Shown: positions 23,034 to 31,960 of the stretch, piece by piece
How positions within the stretch are numbered: position 1 is the first letter of the stretch
How the letters are laid out: the number at the start of each line of letters is the position of its first letter
Source: Treponema sp.
Lineage (GTDB): Bacteria > Spirochaetota > Spirochaetia > Treponematales > Treponemataceae
Length of the DNA stretch: 38,248 nucleotides
Assembly: GCA_017534445.1 (NCBI GenBank)
Contig: JAFXWC010000010.1
Span: 1-38,248 of the forward strand
Direction: 5' to 3'
The notes under the pieces: generated by a model
What the model saw: the letters and a program-made list of their open reading frames with translations, nothing else
The model's database searches: none
What the model was told of the DNA's origin: nothing
Translations under genes and position numbers: made by a program

Positions 23034-25730
23034 CTAAGATGTTAAATCAAATTCTTCTCCTCTCATCAAATCTTTATGTTTAAGATGAGAAAGTTCTTCC
23101 AAATCTATAAGATTCATATTCATTTTATACCACTTAAACATATTAAAGAAATCCTCAAATGTGATACAAATTGAGTTTATGTTTTTGCCAAACAAATTTA
23201 TTAGATCATGAACATAATCTACAATTCCCTTTGTTATTTGCAAATAGATAGTTCTTCTAAAAGAGTCGTCCTCCATTTCTAATACGGGCTCTCCATTTTC
23301 CAATGATATAGCAGATGGGAATGGACTTGAAAAGAATTCTTCCATAAACATTAACTTCCAATCATCAATCCCTGTAAAACCGCGTTTTGAAAAAGTTGAA
23401 TAACTATATTCAGGTCTTTCATCAAATGTTCCCGTAAAAAAAGCGGTATAAACTCGATTTCCAAGAATAGACTTTGCAAATCGCAATGAAGAAAAACGTC
23501 CCGTTGTAGCATCTACAAGGGCTATTCTTTTTGCTTCTCCTGCCATCGCATTTAAATGTTTTTCAAATTCCGTTTTCTTGTGTGCAGACCATTTTTTTAT
23601 TGCATCCTCATAAATTTTAAACTCGTGCAGGTTGGTTTCATAATCATCGCTAATAGTTATTCCTTTGACATTTTTACTTGCTTCTTGTAGTAGTTTTTTT
23701 AGATAAGCGGGTTCTTGATTGAAATCTAGCGTTGCCTCGAGACCGATAACTCTTGTTAAATAGGCATATGAACAAGGAATTCCATATATGTCCATAAAGA
23801 ATTCCTCATACAGTTTTTTCAAAATCCATCCATCCCTCGCTACAAAGATTAACCTGTCTATACCATGTTCCTTTGATTCTTTCAGAATAAAATTCAAATA
23901 TGAAACTATTCCCATTGCAATTCTATACCCCATCATTTCCCAGTAAGGTATATTATGCTCTTTCTCATTGAACACATGTTTTGCTATTAATGATAGTTGT
24001 ATTCCTTTACCAAGAGTTTTATTCTCATTGTAATAATTTATCCATTTTGCATTACCAGGCGTTAAAAAACGGTCTATAATCCTGCTAATTAAAATGGCAT
24101 TTATCCCCATCGAAGATGGAATTTGTACGTCGGCAACCTCATTGTCGCCAATATGAAGCATGTTCTCTGCTTTTATCCCACATTTCGATATAGCGGCTCT
24201 ATATATATCACCTGATCCTTTTGTTTTCCTCAAATCGGAACTAACAAAAACTTCAGATATCTGATTAAAACCATTGTTATACAATATTTCTTTAAGAAAA
24301 TCCTTTCCTAAATACATGTCTGAAATTGCGATGATTTTTTTGTTAGAATCACAAGCTTGAGAATAGATTTTTTCAATTGCAGGATTTTTACGAAGCAATC
24401 TCTTTTCATAATCCAATTCAAGATTCTTTGCAAATGCAAACTCCGGAGCAATATTCTCATATATTTCATCAATATTGATTTCTTGAAATTTGGACTTTTC
24501 CCGCGCTCTTTTTTCTGCCTCTATTCTTTTGGTTGCAAATCCTTGTAAATTATGGTCCTTTTCAATCAAAAGAAACAAATCTGTGGGATTAGCAAACGGA
24601 CGAATTAAAAGTGTATCAAAAATATCAAAACTTACAACGTTAATATTCTCTTTAAGAACAAATGTCAAGTCTTCTCCATTTGGAGAAAAAAAACATTCCT
24701 TTGGGACTATTCCGAATCTTCTTTTTAAATCACCAATAATAATTTCATACAATGCTTTATTATTTTTATAGATGTAAATCATTGTATCACTAATTGGTTC
24801 ATTCAATTGATTCCCAAATTCACCAGTCAGGGCTTTTACTTTTACAAGCGGAAAACCTGCCTTTAACAAAGAGAGAGGCCATACTGTGCTGTTGCGATTT
24901 CCTCCTATATAGCTCCTTGCGTTACCTGTTGAAAACTTTGGGAGATAACACCCACACTGAAATGATTCCATTAAAGTTTTTGTAAATTCCTTTTCTCCTT
25001 TATTGACAGCTTCTTCAAAGGTCATTTTCGCTGGCAGAGAATAAAAGAATTGTTCTAGTTCTTTGCTAAAGAAAACCTTCTTATTACAGTTTAAGAAAAA
25101 TGATAGTAAATGATATACACCGTCGGTAGAATCAATAAGCCCCCAGAAATCTGCTTTTCTTGATTTCATTTCATTATAGACTTTAGTTAAATCATACATT
25201 GGTCCATAGCAAGAATCATTTACAAACAAAAAATCAGAGAATTTTTTTGAGAAACTCTTTTTACAAATATAGTTATATCCTATTTTAAAAGAATTAAAAT
25301 CATATCCTCCGTGTCGTCCAAAAATAGCAACATTTACAATAGATTTAATTTTTTTTAGTTCTGATTTCTTTTTCAGATTGTTATCTGCAACGAAAATGAT
25401 AAACTGAGAATTTTTTTTCAATTCTTTCAGGTAATACACCACATATTCAGGAATGGTTCCGTCACTGCTGTAAGAAGCAAATATCGTACAAAGGCTGTTA
25501 TCCTCTGGAATACCAGCAAAAGAAATCCTTGGCTTAAAATAAAATGTTCTTCTTCTGTTAAGAATCTTATGCTTGATTTTACGGGCAAACTGACCAACAT
25601 CCCTTACAGGTTTCGTAATTTTCCAACTTCTTGATTCATAAAGCTCAGCCATTTCTTTCTGTAATGTTTCAATTTTAGACTGACTTTGTTCGAGCTGCCT
25701 TTTTAATTCGTTGATGCCATCTTGTTCCAT
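23034..25730 (-). CDS. RgpF-HAD fusion protein of the glycan locus
   Basis: This 898-residue multidomain protein starts with a coiled coil (about 5-32) leading into SRSWKITKPVRDVG. Next comes an RgpF-like rhamnan-modifying domain (about 70-330: SSDGTIPEYVVYYL, FGRHGGYDF, FLFVNDSCYGP, GGNRNSTVWPLSLL). A HAD-type hydrolase domain follows, with the nucleophile motif VSFDIFDTLLIRP (about 365-377), ISDMYLGKDFL and HIGDNEVADV. The last third has LIFVARDGWILKKL, as in predicted HAD proteins of the COG5610 type. All key HAD aspartates seem present, so phosphatase activity is possible, but the substrate is unknown. It is strongly AT-rich. Transcription runs opposite to the neighbouring transferases. 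GGAAG lies before the ATG. Confidence 0.83.
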   Translation of the reverse strand: MEQDGINELKRQLEQSQSKIETLQKEMAELYESRSWKITKPVRDVGQFARKIKHKILNRRRTFYFKPRISFAGIPEDNSLCTIFASYSSDGTIPEYVVYYLKELKKNSQFIIFVADNNLKKKSELKKIKSIVNVAIFGRHGGYDFNSFKIGYNYICKKSFSKKFSDFLFVNDSCYGPMYDLTKVYNEMKSRKADFWGLIDSTDGVYHLLSFFLNCNKKVFFSKELEQFFYSLPAKMTFEEAVNKGEKEFTKTLMESFQCGCYLPKFSTGNARSYIGGNRNSTVWPLSLLKAGFPLVKVKALTGEFGNQLNEPISDTMIYIYKNNKALYEIIIGDLKRRFGIVPKECFFSPNGEDLTFVLKENINVVSFDIFDTLLIRPFANPTDLFLLIEKDHNLQGFATKRIEAEKRAREKSKFQEINIDEIYENIAPEFAFAKNLELDYEKRLLRKNPAIEKIYSQACDSNKKIIAISDMYLGKDFLKEILYNNGFNQISEVFVSSDLRKTKGSGDIYRAAISKCGIKAENMLHIGDNEVADVQIPSSMGINAILISRIIDRFLTPGNAKWINYYNENKTLGKGIQLSLIAKHVFNEKEHNIPYWEMMGYRIAMGIVSYLNFILKESKEHGIDRLIFVARDGWILKKLYEEFFMDIYGIPCSYAYLTRVIGLEATLDFNQEPAYLKKLLQEASKNVKGITISDDYETNLHEFKIYEDAIKKWSAHKKTEFEKHLNAMAGEAKRIALVDATTGRFSSLRFAKSILGNRVYTAFFTGTFDERPEYSYSTFSKRGFTGIDDWKLMFMEEFFSSPFPSAISLENGEPVLEMEDDSFRRTIYLQITKGIVDYVHDLINLFGKNINSICITFEDFFNMFKWYKMNMNLIDLEELSHLKHKDLMRGEEFDLTS

Positions 25731-26045
25731 GTTTGTGCTTCCATATAATTAAATATCTGTAAAACATATATCGTTTATTCTATCACTAGCGAGTTTCTAA
25801 ACTACATTGTAACTACTCCACAATCATTTTTTTATATCTCAAATTATAACCAAAATAACAGAATGATACAAGTATTGTTTTTGACATTCCTGGCCGCTTA
25901 ACCTTTCAGACGATCAAAAAGCCATAATGTGTTTTTTGGCAAGTAACTCACAATGTAAATCACAAATATAAAGGGCGGGGGCTTTGCTTTCTGTTGCATT
26001 GACTGGATGCGGGAGAAAAAATATGATAGATACCCCTTAAAAAGC
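25731..26045. other. Gap without recognised gene
   Basis: This AT-rich DNA lies between the oppositely directed RgpF-HAD gene and the rfbA-like duplication. It must hold the RgpF-HAD promoter on the - strand, but I could not choose a convincing -35/-10 pair. Nothing else is recognised. Confidence 0.4.
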
Positions 26046-26189
26046 GAATAATTTTTCAAAAATTTATTTTTGTGAACAGACTGAAAGATACTTTAAATTT
26101 TTATAATTTTGCATTATACTACTATAAGTTTAATCTTTGACATTGCAGAAGGAATTGCACATGAAAGGAATAATTCTAGCCGGAGGCTC
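26046..26189 (+). repeat. 144-bp direct repeat, copy 1 (rfbA promoter and start)
   Basis: This is collinear with 29213-29356 without gaps and with only two mismatches by eye; weaker similarity extends a few bases left to about 26030. It contains the rfbA promoter (TTTAAA at 26092, TATACT at 26115), Shine-Dalgarno and the first nine and a half codons of rfbA. Confidence 0.95.
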
Positions 26190-26247
26190 TATGAGAAAGC
26201 ATACGATTCTATCGGTTGCTATAGCCATTGCCCCGTTTGAATGGTGA
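26161..26247 (+). pseudogene. rfbA stub
   Basis: The frame starts [10 protein letters not shown] exactly as in rfbA at 29328, then departs into unrelated sequence (MRKHTILSVAIAIAPFEW) and stops. Beyond it, up to 26404, short stop-free pieces appear in other frames, for instance LWNRKVARNSCTKCC and ELYLINHKWDKSVL. These look like the tail of an unknown gene carried in ahead of the methyltransferase gene. Confidence 0.85.
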
Positions 26248-26404
26248 TTCCTATGGAATAGAAAAGTTGCCAGGAATAGTTGTACTAAGTGTTGTATCCG
26301 AAACAATTCTTATATTGTAAAGAATTACAATGATGATTGCGAATTGTATCTTATAAACCACAAATGGGACAAATCTGTACTATGAAACAGGAGGCATAAC
26401 AAAA

Positions 26405-27529
26405 ATGCAAAATATTCTTTTTAGCATCGACTCACTAGTTTCAAATTCAACGCCGACAAATCCGTATGTTGAATTCCGAGGTTGGGCTTTTTCAAAAACT
26501 TCTGAACTAAAACAAATCAGAATATCTTACAATGGCAAATGTGTTGAAGCAAAACTTTTTACTCCTCGACACGATGTGGCGGTCGCATTTCCCGACTTTG
26601 CTGACAAGGCGGAAAATTCTGGCTTTTACAAGCTAATTTCACTTTCAAAAGGAGAGTTGCTTGCTGGTGTTGTTTTTACACTTGAAGTTGTGGCCTATGA
26701 CGATGAAGTATGTACGCAGCAAGTTGCGATTACTCCCATTACCGAGCAACAATATGAGGACATGAGTGTTGATGATTCCATCTGTACATGCAGTTTTTGC
26801 GGGGAGACATCGCACTTTGGAAATTCTGGATTTGATTACCCTATATTCCACAAATATAAAATCATTGGTGGAGGTGCCAGACCAAACACTTACTGCCAAC
26901 TTTGTGGCTCCAATGACAGAATTCGATATTTGGATTATGTGCTTTCCAATTATACGGATATCTATCGCGCAAAAAATAAAATTCTACACATTGCTCCAGA
27001 AAAGATAATCGAAGCAAAAATCCGCTCCAATAAGAATTGTAATTATATAACTGGAGACATACAGGAAGGTGTGGCTGATTGCAAAGTCGATGTTACCCGA
27101 ATGCAGTTTCCTGACAATCACTTTGATTTTATCATGCTCAACCATGTTTTTGAGCATATCCCGGATGAGGCTGCCGCTGTTTCAGAAATAAAACGCTGCC
27201 TGAAAAAAAACGGAAAATTGATTTTTTCTGTGCCTATTTGCCTTGAGAGAAATACTTTTGAAGATCCTTCGTATACGACAGCGGAAGAGCGCATAAAATT
27301 TTATGGGCAAGCTGACCATGTTCGGCTTTATGGTGCGAATGATATTGTAGAGCGATTTGAGCGATATGGATTAAAGGTAACGGAATACATGGCTGAAAAA
27401 ATCCTGCCGGTAGAAAAAATCGCAGAAATGCGGGTAATTGCCAAAGACCGGATTTTTATTGCGAAAAAAGTTAACTCTCTCTTTTTGAGGGCAATAAACA
27501 GAATGTGTGGAATGAGATTCGAGAATTGA
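26405..27529 (+). CDS. SAM-dependent methyltransferase with Cys-rich knuckle
   Basis: This 374-residue protein has three visible parts. Residues ~15-110 form a beta-rich domain (VEFRGWAFSKTSELKQIRI, FTPRHDVAVAFPDF, NSGFYKL) of a kind found at the N terminus of some surface-glycan enzymes. Residues ~126-170 carry CTCSFC and CQLC, a likely zinc knuckle. Residues ~190-340 are a class I methyltransferase: ILHIAPEK as motif I, FDFIMLNHVFEHIPDE and LKKNGKLIFSVP. Methylation of a sugar, perhaps capping the glycan end, is plausible in this locus, but the substrate is not shown. A strong AGGAGG precedes the ATG. The duplicated rfbA promoter upstream may drive it. The next 222 bases (27530-27751) show nothing firm. 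Confidence 0.85.
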   Translation: MQNILFSIDSLVSNSTPTNPYVEFRGWAFSKTSELKQIRISYNGKCVEAKLFTPRHDVAVAFPDFADKAENSGFYKLISLSKGELLAGVVFTLEVVAYDDEVCTQQVAITPITEQQYEDMSVDDSICTCSFCGETSHFGNSGFDYPIFHKYKIIGGGARPNTYCQLCGSNDRIRYLDYVLSNYTDIYRAKNKILHIAPEKIIEAKIRSNKNCNYITGDIQEGVADCKVDVTRMQFPDNHFDFIMLNHVFEHIPDEAAAVSEIKRCLKKNGKLIFSVPICLERNTFEDPSYTTAEERIKFYGQADHVRLYGANDIVERFERYGLKVTEYMAEKILPVEKIAEMRVIAKDRIFIAKKVNSLFLRAINRMCGMRFEN

Positions 27530-27751
27530 TATTCTGCAATTGATTCCAGATTCCCCGTCAAAATATTTTGTAATTTTCATTGATGATATCAGCGACAAGG
27601 GGAATCACATACGTCTGATTTAGTTGTCGCAAAATTAGCGAGAAGTGGAATTGTAGCTTGCAGGGGCAGGTGTCCTGGGAGCGCATCAAATGATGTGGTT
27701 TGCTAAGAGAGTTTACGTTTTTTAACTACACTATAATTTGTGGAGGTTTTT

Positions 27752-29059
27752 ATGAACGAAGGTTGTGAAATAAAATTTTCTGTGATAATGCCTACGTATA
27801 ATCGTAATTTTTGTATTTGCAATGCAATAGATTCTCTGCTTGCCCAAACTTACGAAAATTTTGAGCTTATTATCATAGATGACGGTTCTACGGATAATAC
27901 AGAAACTCTGATTTATGATAGATACAGGGGATTCTTTGAGTCAGGGAAATTTGTTTATAGGAAACAGGAGAATAGAGGTCAGTGTGCGGCTCGCAACACG
28001 GGCCTCTCTCTTACAAAGAATGAATGGATTGTTTATTTGGATTCTGACAATACGTTGACACCTTTTTTCCTTGAAACTTTCAAGACCTATATCGAAAAGA
28101 ATCCCGACTATTCCATTTTCTATTCACAGATGAAAAGAGATACAGGGCTCGTTATTGGGCAGGAATTGGATTATGGACGCCTAATAAATGGTAACCTGAT
28201 CGATTTGGGAATTTTCGTTCATAAAAGAGCTTTGTGCGAGAAATACGGTTTTTTTGATACCAAACTAAAAAGACTCGTTGACTGGGATCTTATTCTTCGA
28301 TATATAAGATATGAAAAATCATACTTTATCAATCAAGTACTGTTAAATTATGTCGATGGTGATTTTAGCAGGGTAACAAACTCTGAAAATTTCGAAGAAG
28401 CAGAGCAATATGTAAAGAATAAACTGAGAAATATATTCTACCCTTTTTATGATAAACTCTGTGACAATGACTTTATACAGTTTTACTTTGATACAGGTAA
28501 AGGTTTTTCCGAGCTTGAAACTGCGAGGTTTTCAACATTCCCCATTGAGCTGAAGTCGCGTGAAAATCTAAGCTCTCTTCGCGTGGATCCTTCAATCCGT
28601 TGCTGCATTGTAAAAGACATTTCTGTCAAAACAGAAAACACAGATCTTTCTTTTACAACCAATGCGTACATGCAGAAAAACAACATGTATTTTTTCAACA
28701 CGCAAGACCCGCAAATTTATGTAGATATAAAAGGTCATGAAAAATCAACTTTTCTATTTGACATGAAAGTTTTTGCTCTTGATGAAACGACTTCTGCAGC
28801 CATTGCGGAGCAGAACGCGACCATTGCGGAGCAGAACGCGACCATTGCGGAGCAGAACGCGACCATTGCGGAGCAGAACGCGACCATTGCGGAGCAGAAC
28901 GCGACCATTGCGGAGCAGAACGCGACCATTGCAAATCTGCGTGCTAACGCCGCAGATTTGCAATCTAAAATCAATTCCATTTATGCAAGCCGGTCATGGA
29001 AAATCACGAAACCTCTTAGGCTTATGGGGCGAATTGCAAGGCGGCTGCGTAAGGAATAG
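27752..29059 (+). CDS. Family 2 glycosyltransferase with heptad-repeat tail
   Basis: In this 435-residue transferase, the GT-A domain fills the first ~230 residues: FSVIMPTYNRNFCICNAID, the nucleotide-binding IIDDGSTDNTE, RGQCAARNTGL and the metal motif LDSDN (about 96). A middle region of unknown fold follows. Residues ~352-393 are six identical AEQNATI heptads forming a predicted coiled coil, then LRANAADLQSKINSIYA and the tail SRSWKITKPLRLMGRIARR. The same SRSWKITKP motif opens the RgpF-HAD protein at 25730. I start at ATG 27752 because TGGAGG (27741-27746) is its Shine-Dalgarno; the GTG at 27740 overlaps that site. The coiled coil may serve as a spacer or partner docking element. Confidence 0.9.
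   Translation: MNEGCEIKFSVIMPTYNRNFCICNAIDSLLAQTYENFELIIIDDGSTDNTETLIYDRYRGFFESGKFVYRKQENRGQCAARNTGLSLTKNEWIVYLDSDNTLTPFFLETFKTYIEKNPDYSIFYSQMKRDTGLVIGQELDYGRLINGNLIDLGIFVHKRALCEKYGFFDTKLKRLVDWDLILRYIRYEKSYFINQVLLNYVDGDFSRVTNSENFEEAEQYVKNKLRNIFYPFYDKLCDNDFIQFYFDTGKGFSELETARFSTFPIELKSRENLSSLRVDPSIRCCIVKDISVKTENTDLSFTTNAYMQKNNMYFFNTQDPQIYVDIKGHEKSTFLFDMKVFALDETTSAAIAEQNATIAEQNATIAEQNATIAEQNATIAEQNATIAEQNATIANLRANAADLQSKINSIYASRSWKITKPLRLMGRIARRLRKE
28805..28930 (+). repeat. Six perfect 21-bp tandem repeats
   Basis: Six identical 21-bp units run head to tail inside the GT2 gene. Each encodes one heptad, AEQNATI. They are GC-richer than the surrounding gene and show no silent differences. Both antisense frames are also open only because the unit lacks stops. 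Confidence 0.97.
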
Positions 29060-29212
29060 GCTTTGTTTATTGGGGCACAGAACTAAAGACTCAAAATCTG
29101 AAGGTTGTTCTGTGCAGAATCTCTATGAGCTACATTGAAAAAGGAGATTCTTTTTGAATTACTCTTCATTGAAATATGGAGATCGGGAAAATGTCTAAGC
29201 TCCCTAAAAGGT

Positions 29213-29356
29213 GAATAATTTTTCAAAAATTTATTTTTGTGAGCAGACTGAAAGATACTTTAAATTTTTATAATTTTGCATTATACTACTATAAGTTTAA
29301 TCTTTGACATTGCAGAAGGAATTGCACATGAAAGGAATAATTCTAGCCGGCGGCTC
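29213..29356 (+). repeat. 144-bp direct repeat, copy 2 (at intact rfbA)
   Basis: This matches 26046-26189 at a constant offset of 3167 bp. It is the copy attached to the complete rfbA gene and is therefore the presumed original. Confidence 0.95.
29259..29287 (+). promoter_or_regulatory. Candidate promoter of the rfb operon
   Basis: TTTAAA (29259-29264), a 17-bp spacer and TATACT (29282-29287) lie 40 bp before the rfbA ATG, in very AT-rich DNA. The -35 is poor. The whole promoter is duplicated at 26092-26120. Confidence 0.5.
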
Positions 29357-30203
29357 CGGCACAAGGCTTTATCCAATAACAAGGGCCGTTTCAAAGCAGA
29401 TTCTGCCGCTTTACGACAAGCCTATGATCTACTACCCGCTTAGTTGCCTTATGCTTGCAGGCATCAGGGATGTTCTGATAATATCAACACCGCGAGACAT
29501 AAGCCTGTTCAAGGAGCTTTTTGGCGACGGTGCGTGGCTTGGAATGAAGTTTTCTTATGCCGTGCAGGACAAGCCGCGTGGTCTTGCAGATGCCTTTATT
29601 GTGGGAAAAGATTTTATTGGAGATGATGACGTAGCCCTGGTACTGGGCGACAATATTTTTTACGGGCAGTCATTCACAAAGACCCTTAGGAACGCAGTCA
29701 GCAGGATTACGTCAAAGCAATCAGAAGCCGTCATCTTTGGCTACATGGTGAAGGACCCGACGGCTTATGGTGTCGTTGAGTTTAATTCTGAAGGCAAGGT
29801 TCTTGGAATAGAAGAAAAACCTGCAAAACCAAAATCAAACTATGCGGTTCCTGGTCTTTATTTTTACAACAACGATGTGGTTAAAATTGCGCAGTCCGTA
29901 AAACCTAGTGCACGTGGTGAAATTGAGATAACGGCTGTTAACAACGCTTATCTGGAACGTGGCACCCTTTCTGTTGAACTACTTGGCCGCGGAATGGCCT
30001 GGCTTGACACAGGAACCTACGACGGTCTTTTGGAGGCATCCAATTTTATTGCGACTGTCGAAAAGCGCCAGGGAATGTATGTCTCGTGCATAGAGGAAAT
30101 AGCATTCTGCAACGGATGGATTTCCCGTGAAGAGCTTCTTGATTTGGCGGCCGGATACAAAACGGACTACGGCATGTATCTTAAATATATTGCGGAAAGG
30201 TAG
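29328..30203 (+). CDS. rfbA: Glucose-1-phosphate thymidylyltransferase
   Basis: The first enzyme of dTDP-L-rhamnose synthesis makes dTDP-glucose from dTTP and glucose 1-phosphate. The 291-residue product has the nucleotidyltransferase signature [20 protein letters not shown], the substrate loop [46 protein letters not shown] and the late [14 protein letters not shown]. Length and motifs are those of a complete RmlA. The ATG at 29328 has GAAGGAA at good distance; the TTG at 29304 is not needed. It starts the rfbACBD operon, whose genes follow within 1-9 bases. The first nine codons and promoter are copied at 26161. Confidence 0.97.
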   Translation: MKGIILAGGSGTRLYPITRAVSKQILPLYDKPMIYYPLSCLMLAGIRDVLIISTPRDISLFKELFGDGAWLGMKFSYAVQDKPRGLADAFIVGKDFIGDDDVALVLGDNIFYGQSFTKTLRNAVSRITSKQSEAVIFGYMVKDPTAYGVVEFNSEGKVLGIEEKPAKPKSNYAVPGLYFYNNDVVKIAQSVKPSARGEIEITAVNNAYLERGTLSVELLGRGMAWLDTGTYDGLLEASNFIATVEKRQGMYVSCIEEIAFCNGWISREELLDLAAGYKTDYGMYLKYIAER

Positions 30204-30212
30204 GTGAATTAT

Positions 30213-30812
30213 ATGGCTTTTGAATTCAAGAAATGTTTCGCCGGCGGAAAAGAGGTGGAAGGGCTTTACGAAATACAGCCCAAGGTTTTTGGTGATGCCC
30301 GGGGATATTTTTTCGAGGTCTATTCAGAGCGTGATTTTTTTGACGCCGGGCTTACTATGAAATTTGTCCAGGATAACCAAAGTTCATCGACAAGGGGCGT
30401 TCTGAGGGGGCTTCATTTTCAGACTAGGCATCCGCAGGGAAAGCTTGTTCGCGCAGTGTCTGGCCGGGTTTATGATGTCGCTGTGGATTTAAGAAATGGT
30501 TCCCCGACATTCGGAAAATACTATGGGGTGGTTCTGGATTCCGAAAAGCAGAACCAGTTTTACATTCCAGAAGGATTCGCGCACGGATTCTACGTGCTTT
30601 CCGATTCCGCCGTCTTTGCTTACAAGTGCACCGATTTTTATGACCCCAAGGGTGAGGGCGGACTCATGTGGAACGACTCGACGATTGGAATTGACTGGAA
30701 GTCTGTCGCGCCAGAAATTGAGCCGCTTCTCTCCGAGAAGGACGGAAAACACCCGGCATTCGATTTGAATGGAAAATATTTTGACCTGAACAGAAAATGG
30801 ATTGGAGACTGA
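30213..30812 (+). CDS. rfbC: dTDP-4-dehydrorhamnose 3,5-epimerase
   Basis: This epimerase is the third enzyme in the pathway to dTDP-L-rhamnose and inverts C3 and C5 of the 4-keto sugar. The 199-residue cupin has RGYFFEVYSERDF, QDNQSSSTRGVLRGLHFQ with the catalytic His, VYDVAVDLRNGSPTFGKY and FYIPEGFAHGFYVLSD. I begin at ATG 30213, with AGGTG (30202-30206) as Shine-Dalgarno; an in-frame GTG lies at 30204. Only nine bases separate it from rfbA, and its stop lies one base before the rfbB start, so translation of the operon is tightly coupled. The length is somewhat above the usual ~185 through a C-terminal extension. Confidence 0.96.
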   Translation: MAFEFKKCFAGGKEVEGLYEIQPKVFGDARGYFFEVYSERDFFDAGLTMKFVQDNQSSSTRGVLRGLHFQTRHPQGKLVRAVSGRVYDVAVDLRNGSPTFGKYYGVVLDSEKQNQFYIPEGFAHGFYVLSDSAVFAYKCTDFYDPKGEGGLMWNDSTIGIDWKSVAPEIEPLLSEKDGKHPAFDLNGKYFDLNRKWIGD

Positions 30813-30813
30813 C

Positions 30814-31959
30814 ATGGCAAAAAGAAAACTGAACAACATACTTGTAACAGGCGGATGCGGATTCATCGGATGCAATTTTATCCACTATCTTTTTGGCGAA
30901 AGCACGGCCGGTGGCGCCGCTTTTTCTGATGCAGGATTCAGCGGGCGCATAGTCAATGTGGACTGCCTGACCTATGCCGGAAATGCGGAGAGCCTTAAGG
31001 ACATTGACTCAAAATACGGCAGCGGTGCTGAGGAATCACGGCGCAGGTATTTCTTTGAAAAGGTGGACATCTGCGACAGGGCTCAGATTGAAAGAATCTT
31101 CAGGCAGTATGACATTGATACCGTAATCCATTTTGCGGCGGAAAGCCATGTTGACCGATCGATTCTTGGGCCTGAGGCCTTCATGCGCACAAACGTGATG
31201 GGAACATTTACCCTTCTGGACGTGGCAAAAAACTATTGGAACGTTTCGCTTGAAAATAAGCGTGAAGACGTTCTGTTCCACCACATTTCAACCGATGAGG
31301 TTTACGGCACTCTGGGCGAAACCGGCTATTTCCTTGAGACGACTCCATACGACCCGCGCTCACCATATTCATCAAGCAAGGCTAGCAGTGACCATATCGT
31401 AATGGCCTACTACCACACCTATGGGCTGCCAATCACTTTGTCCAACTGCACGAACAACTACGGCCCCTTCCAGTTCCCGGAAAAACTTTTGCCCCTAATG
31501 ATTTCAAACATCAGGGACGGAAAAAATCTGCCGGTGTATGGCGACGGAAAGAACATCCGCGACTGGATTTACGTTGAGGACCACAACCGCGGCGTATGGC
31601 AGATTGTTAAAGATTCCCCCGCCGGAGAAAAATGGAACCTGGGTGGCGAGAATGAGTGGGAGAACATCCGGCTGCTTAACACGGTGATTGACTTGACCGC
31701 AAAAGAGCTTGGGAAAAATCCTGATGACGTAAAAAAGACAATAACTTACGTGAAGGATCGTCCGGGTCACGACAGGCGTTATGCAATCGACTGCACAAAG
31801 GCAAAGACGAAGCTTGGATGGGAACGCAAGATGACTTTCGAGCAGGGGCTTCTTTCCACAATCAAATGGTACCTGAACCACACGGAGTGGATTGAGCACA
31901 TCAAGAGCGGTGCATACAAGGATTGGATTCAGAAAAACTACGGCGACCAGGGGCGTTAG
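30814..31959 (+). CDS. rfbB: dTDP-glucose 4,6-dehydratase
   Basis: This NAD-dependent short-chain dehydrogenase-type enzyme forms dTDP-4-keto-6-deoxyglucose. The 381-residue product has the nucleotide motif TGGCGFIGCNF (about 13-23), HFAAESHVDRSI, FHHISTDEVYGTLGE and the catalytic YSSSKAS (Tyr-x3-Lys). NNYGPFQFPEKLLPL and the C-terminal RPGHDRRYAIDCTKAKTKLGW follow. It is longer than the common ~350, with an insert after the first strand (about 30-70) containing TAGGAAFSDAGFS. I start at ATG 30814, one base after the rfbC stop and six after GGAG inside it; TTG 30802 would lie on the Shine-Dalgarno. Confidence 0.97.
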   Translation: MAKRKLNNILVTGGCGFIGCNFIHYLFGESTAGGAAFSDAGFSGRIVNVDCLTYAGNAESLKDIDSKYGSGAEESRRRYFFEKVDICDRAQIERIFRQYDIDTVIHFAAESHVDRSILGPEAFMRTNVMGTFTLLDVAKNYWNVSLENKREDVLFHHISTDEVYGTLGETGYFLETTPYDPRSPYSSSKASSDHIVMAYYHTYGLPITLSNCTNNYGPFQFPEKLLPLMISNIRDGKNLPVYGDGKNIRDWIYVEDHNRGVWQIVKDSPAGEKWNLGGENEWENIRLLNTVIDLTAKELGKNPDDVKKTITYVKDRPGHDRRYAIDCTKAKTKLGWERKMTFEQGLLSTIKWYLNHTEWIEHIKSGAYKDWIQKNYGDQGR

Positions 31960-31960
31960 A

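Noticed and set aside
27721..27751. TATAAT at 27732-27737 as promoter of the GT2 gene
   Set aside because: No acceptable -35 box at 16-18 bp, and the start point would fall on the Shine-Dalgarno. Left unassigned.
28805..28930. CRISPR-like array
   Set aside because: Units are directly adjacent without spacers, lie inside a coding frame and have no cas genes nearby.
28695..28980. Overlapping open frames on both strands across the heptad array
   Set aside because: The 21-bp unit contains no stop in several frames, so repetition keeps them open. Only the glycosyltransferase frame has a start and domains.
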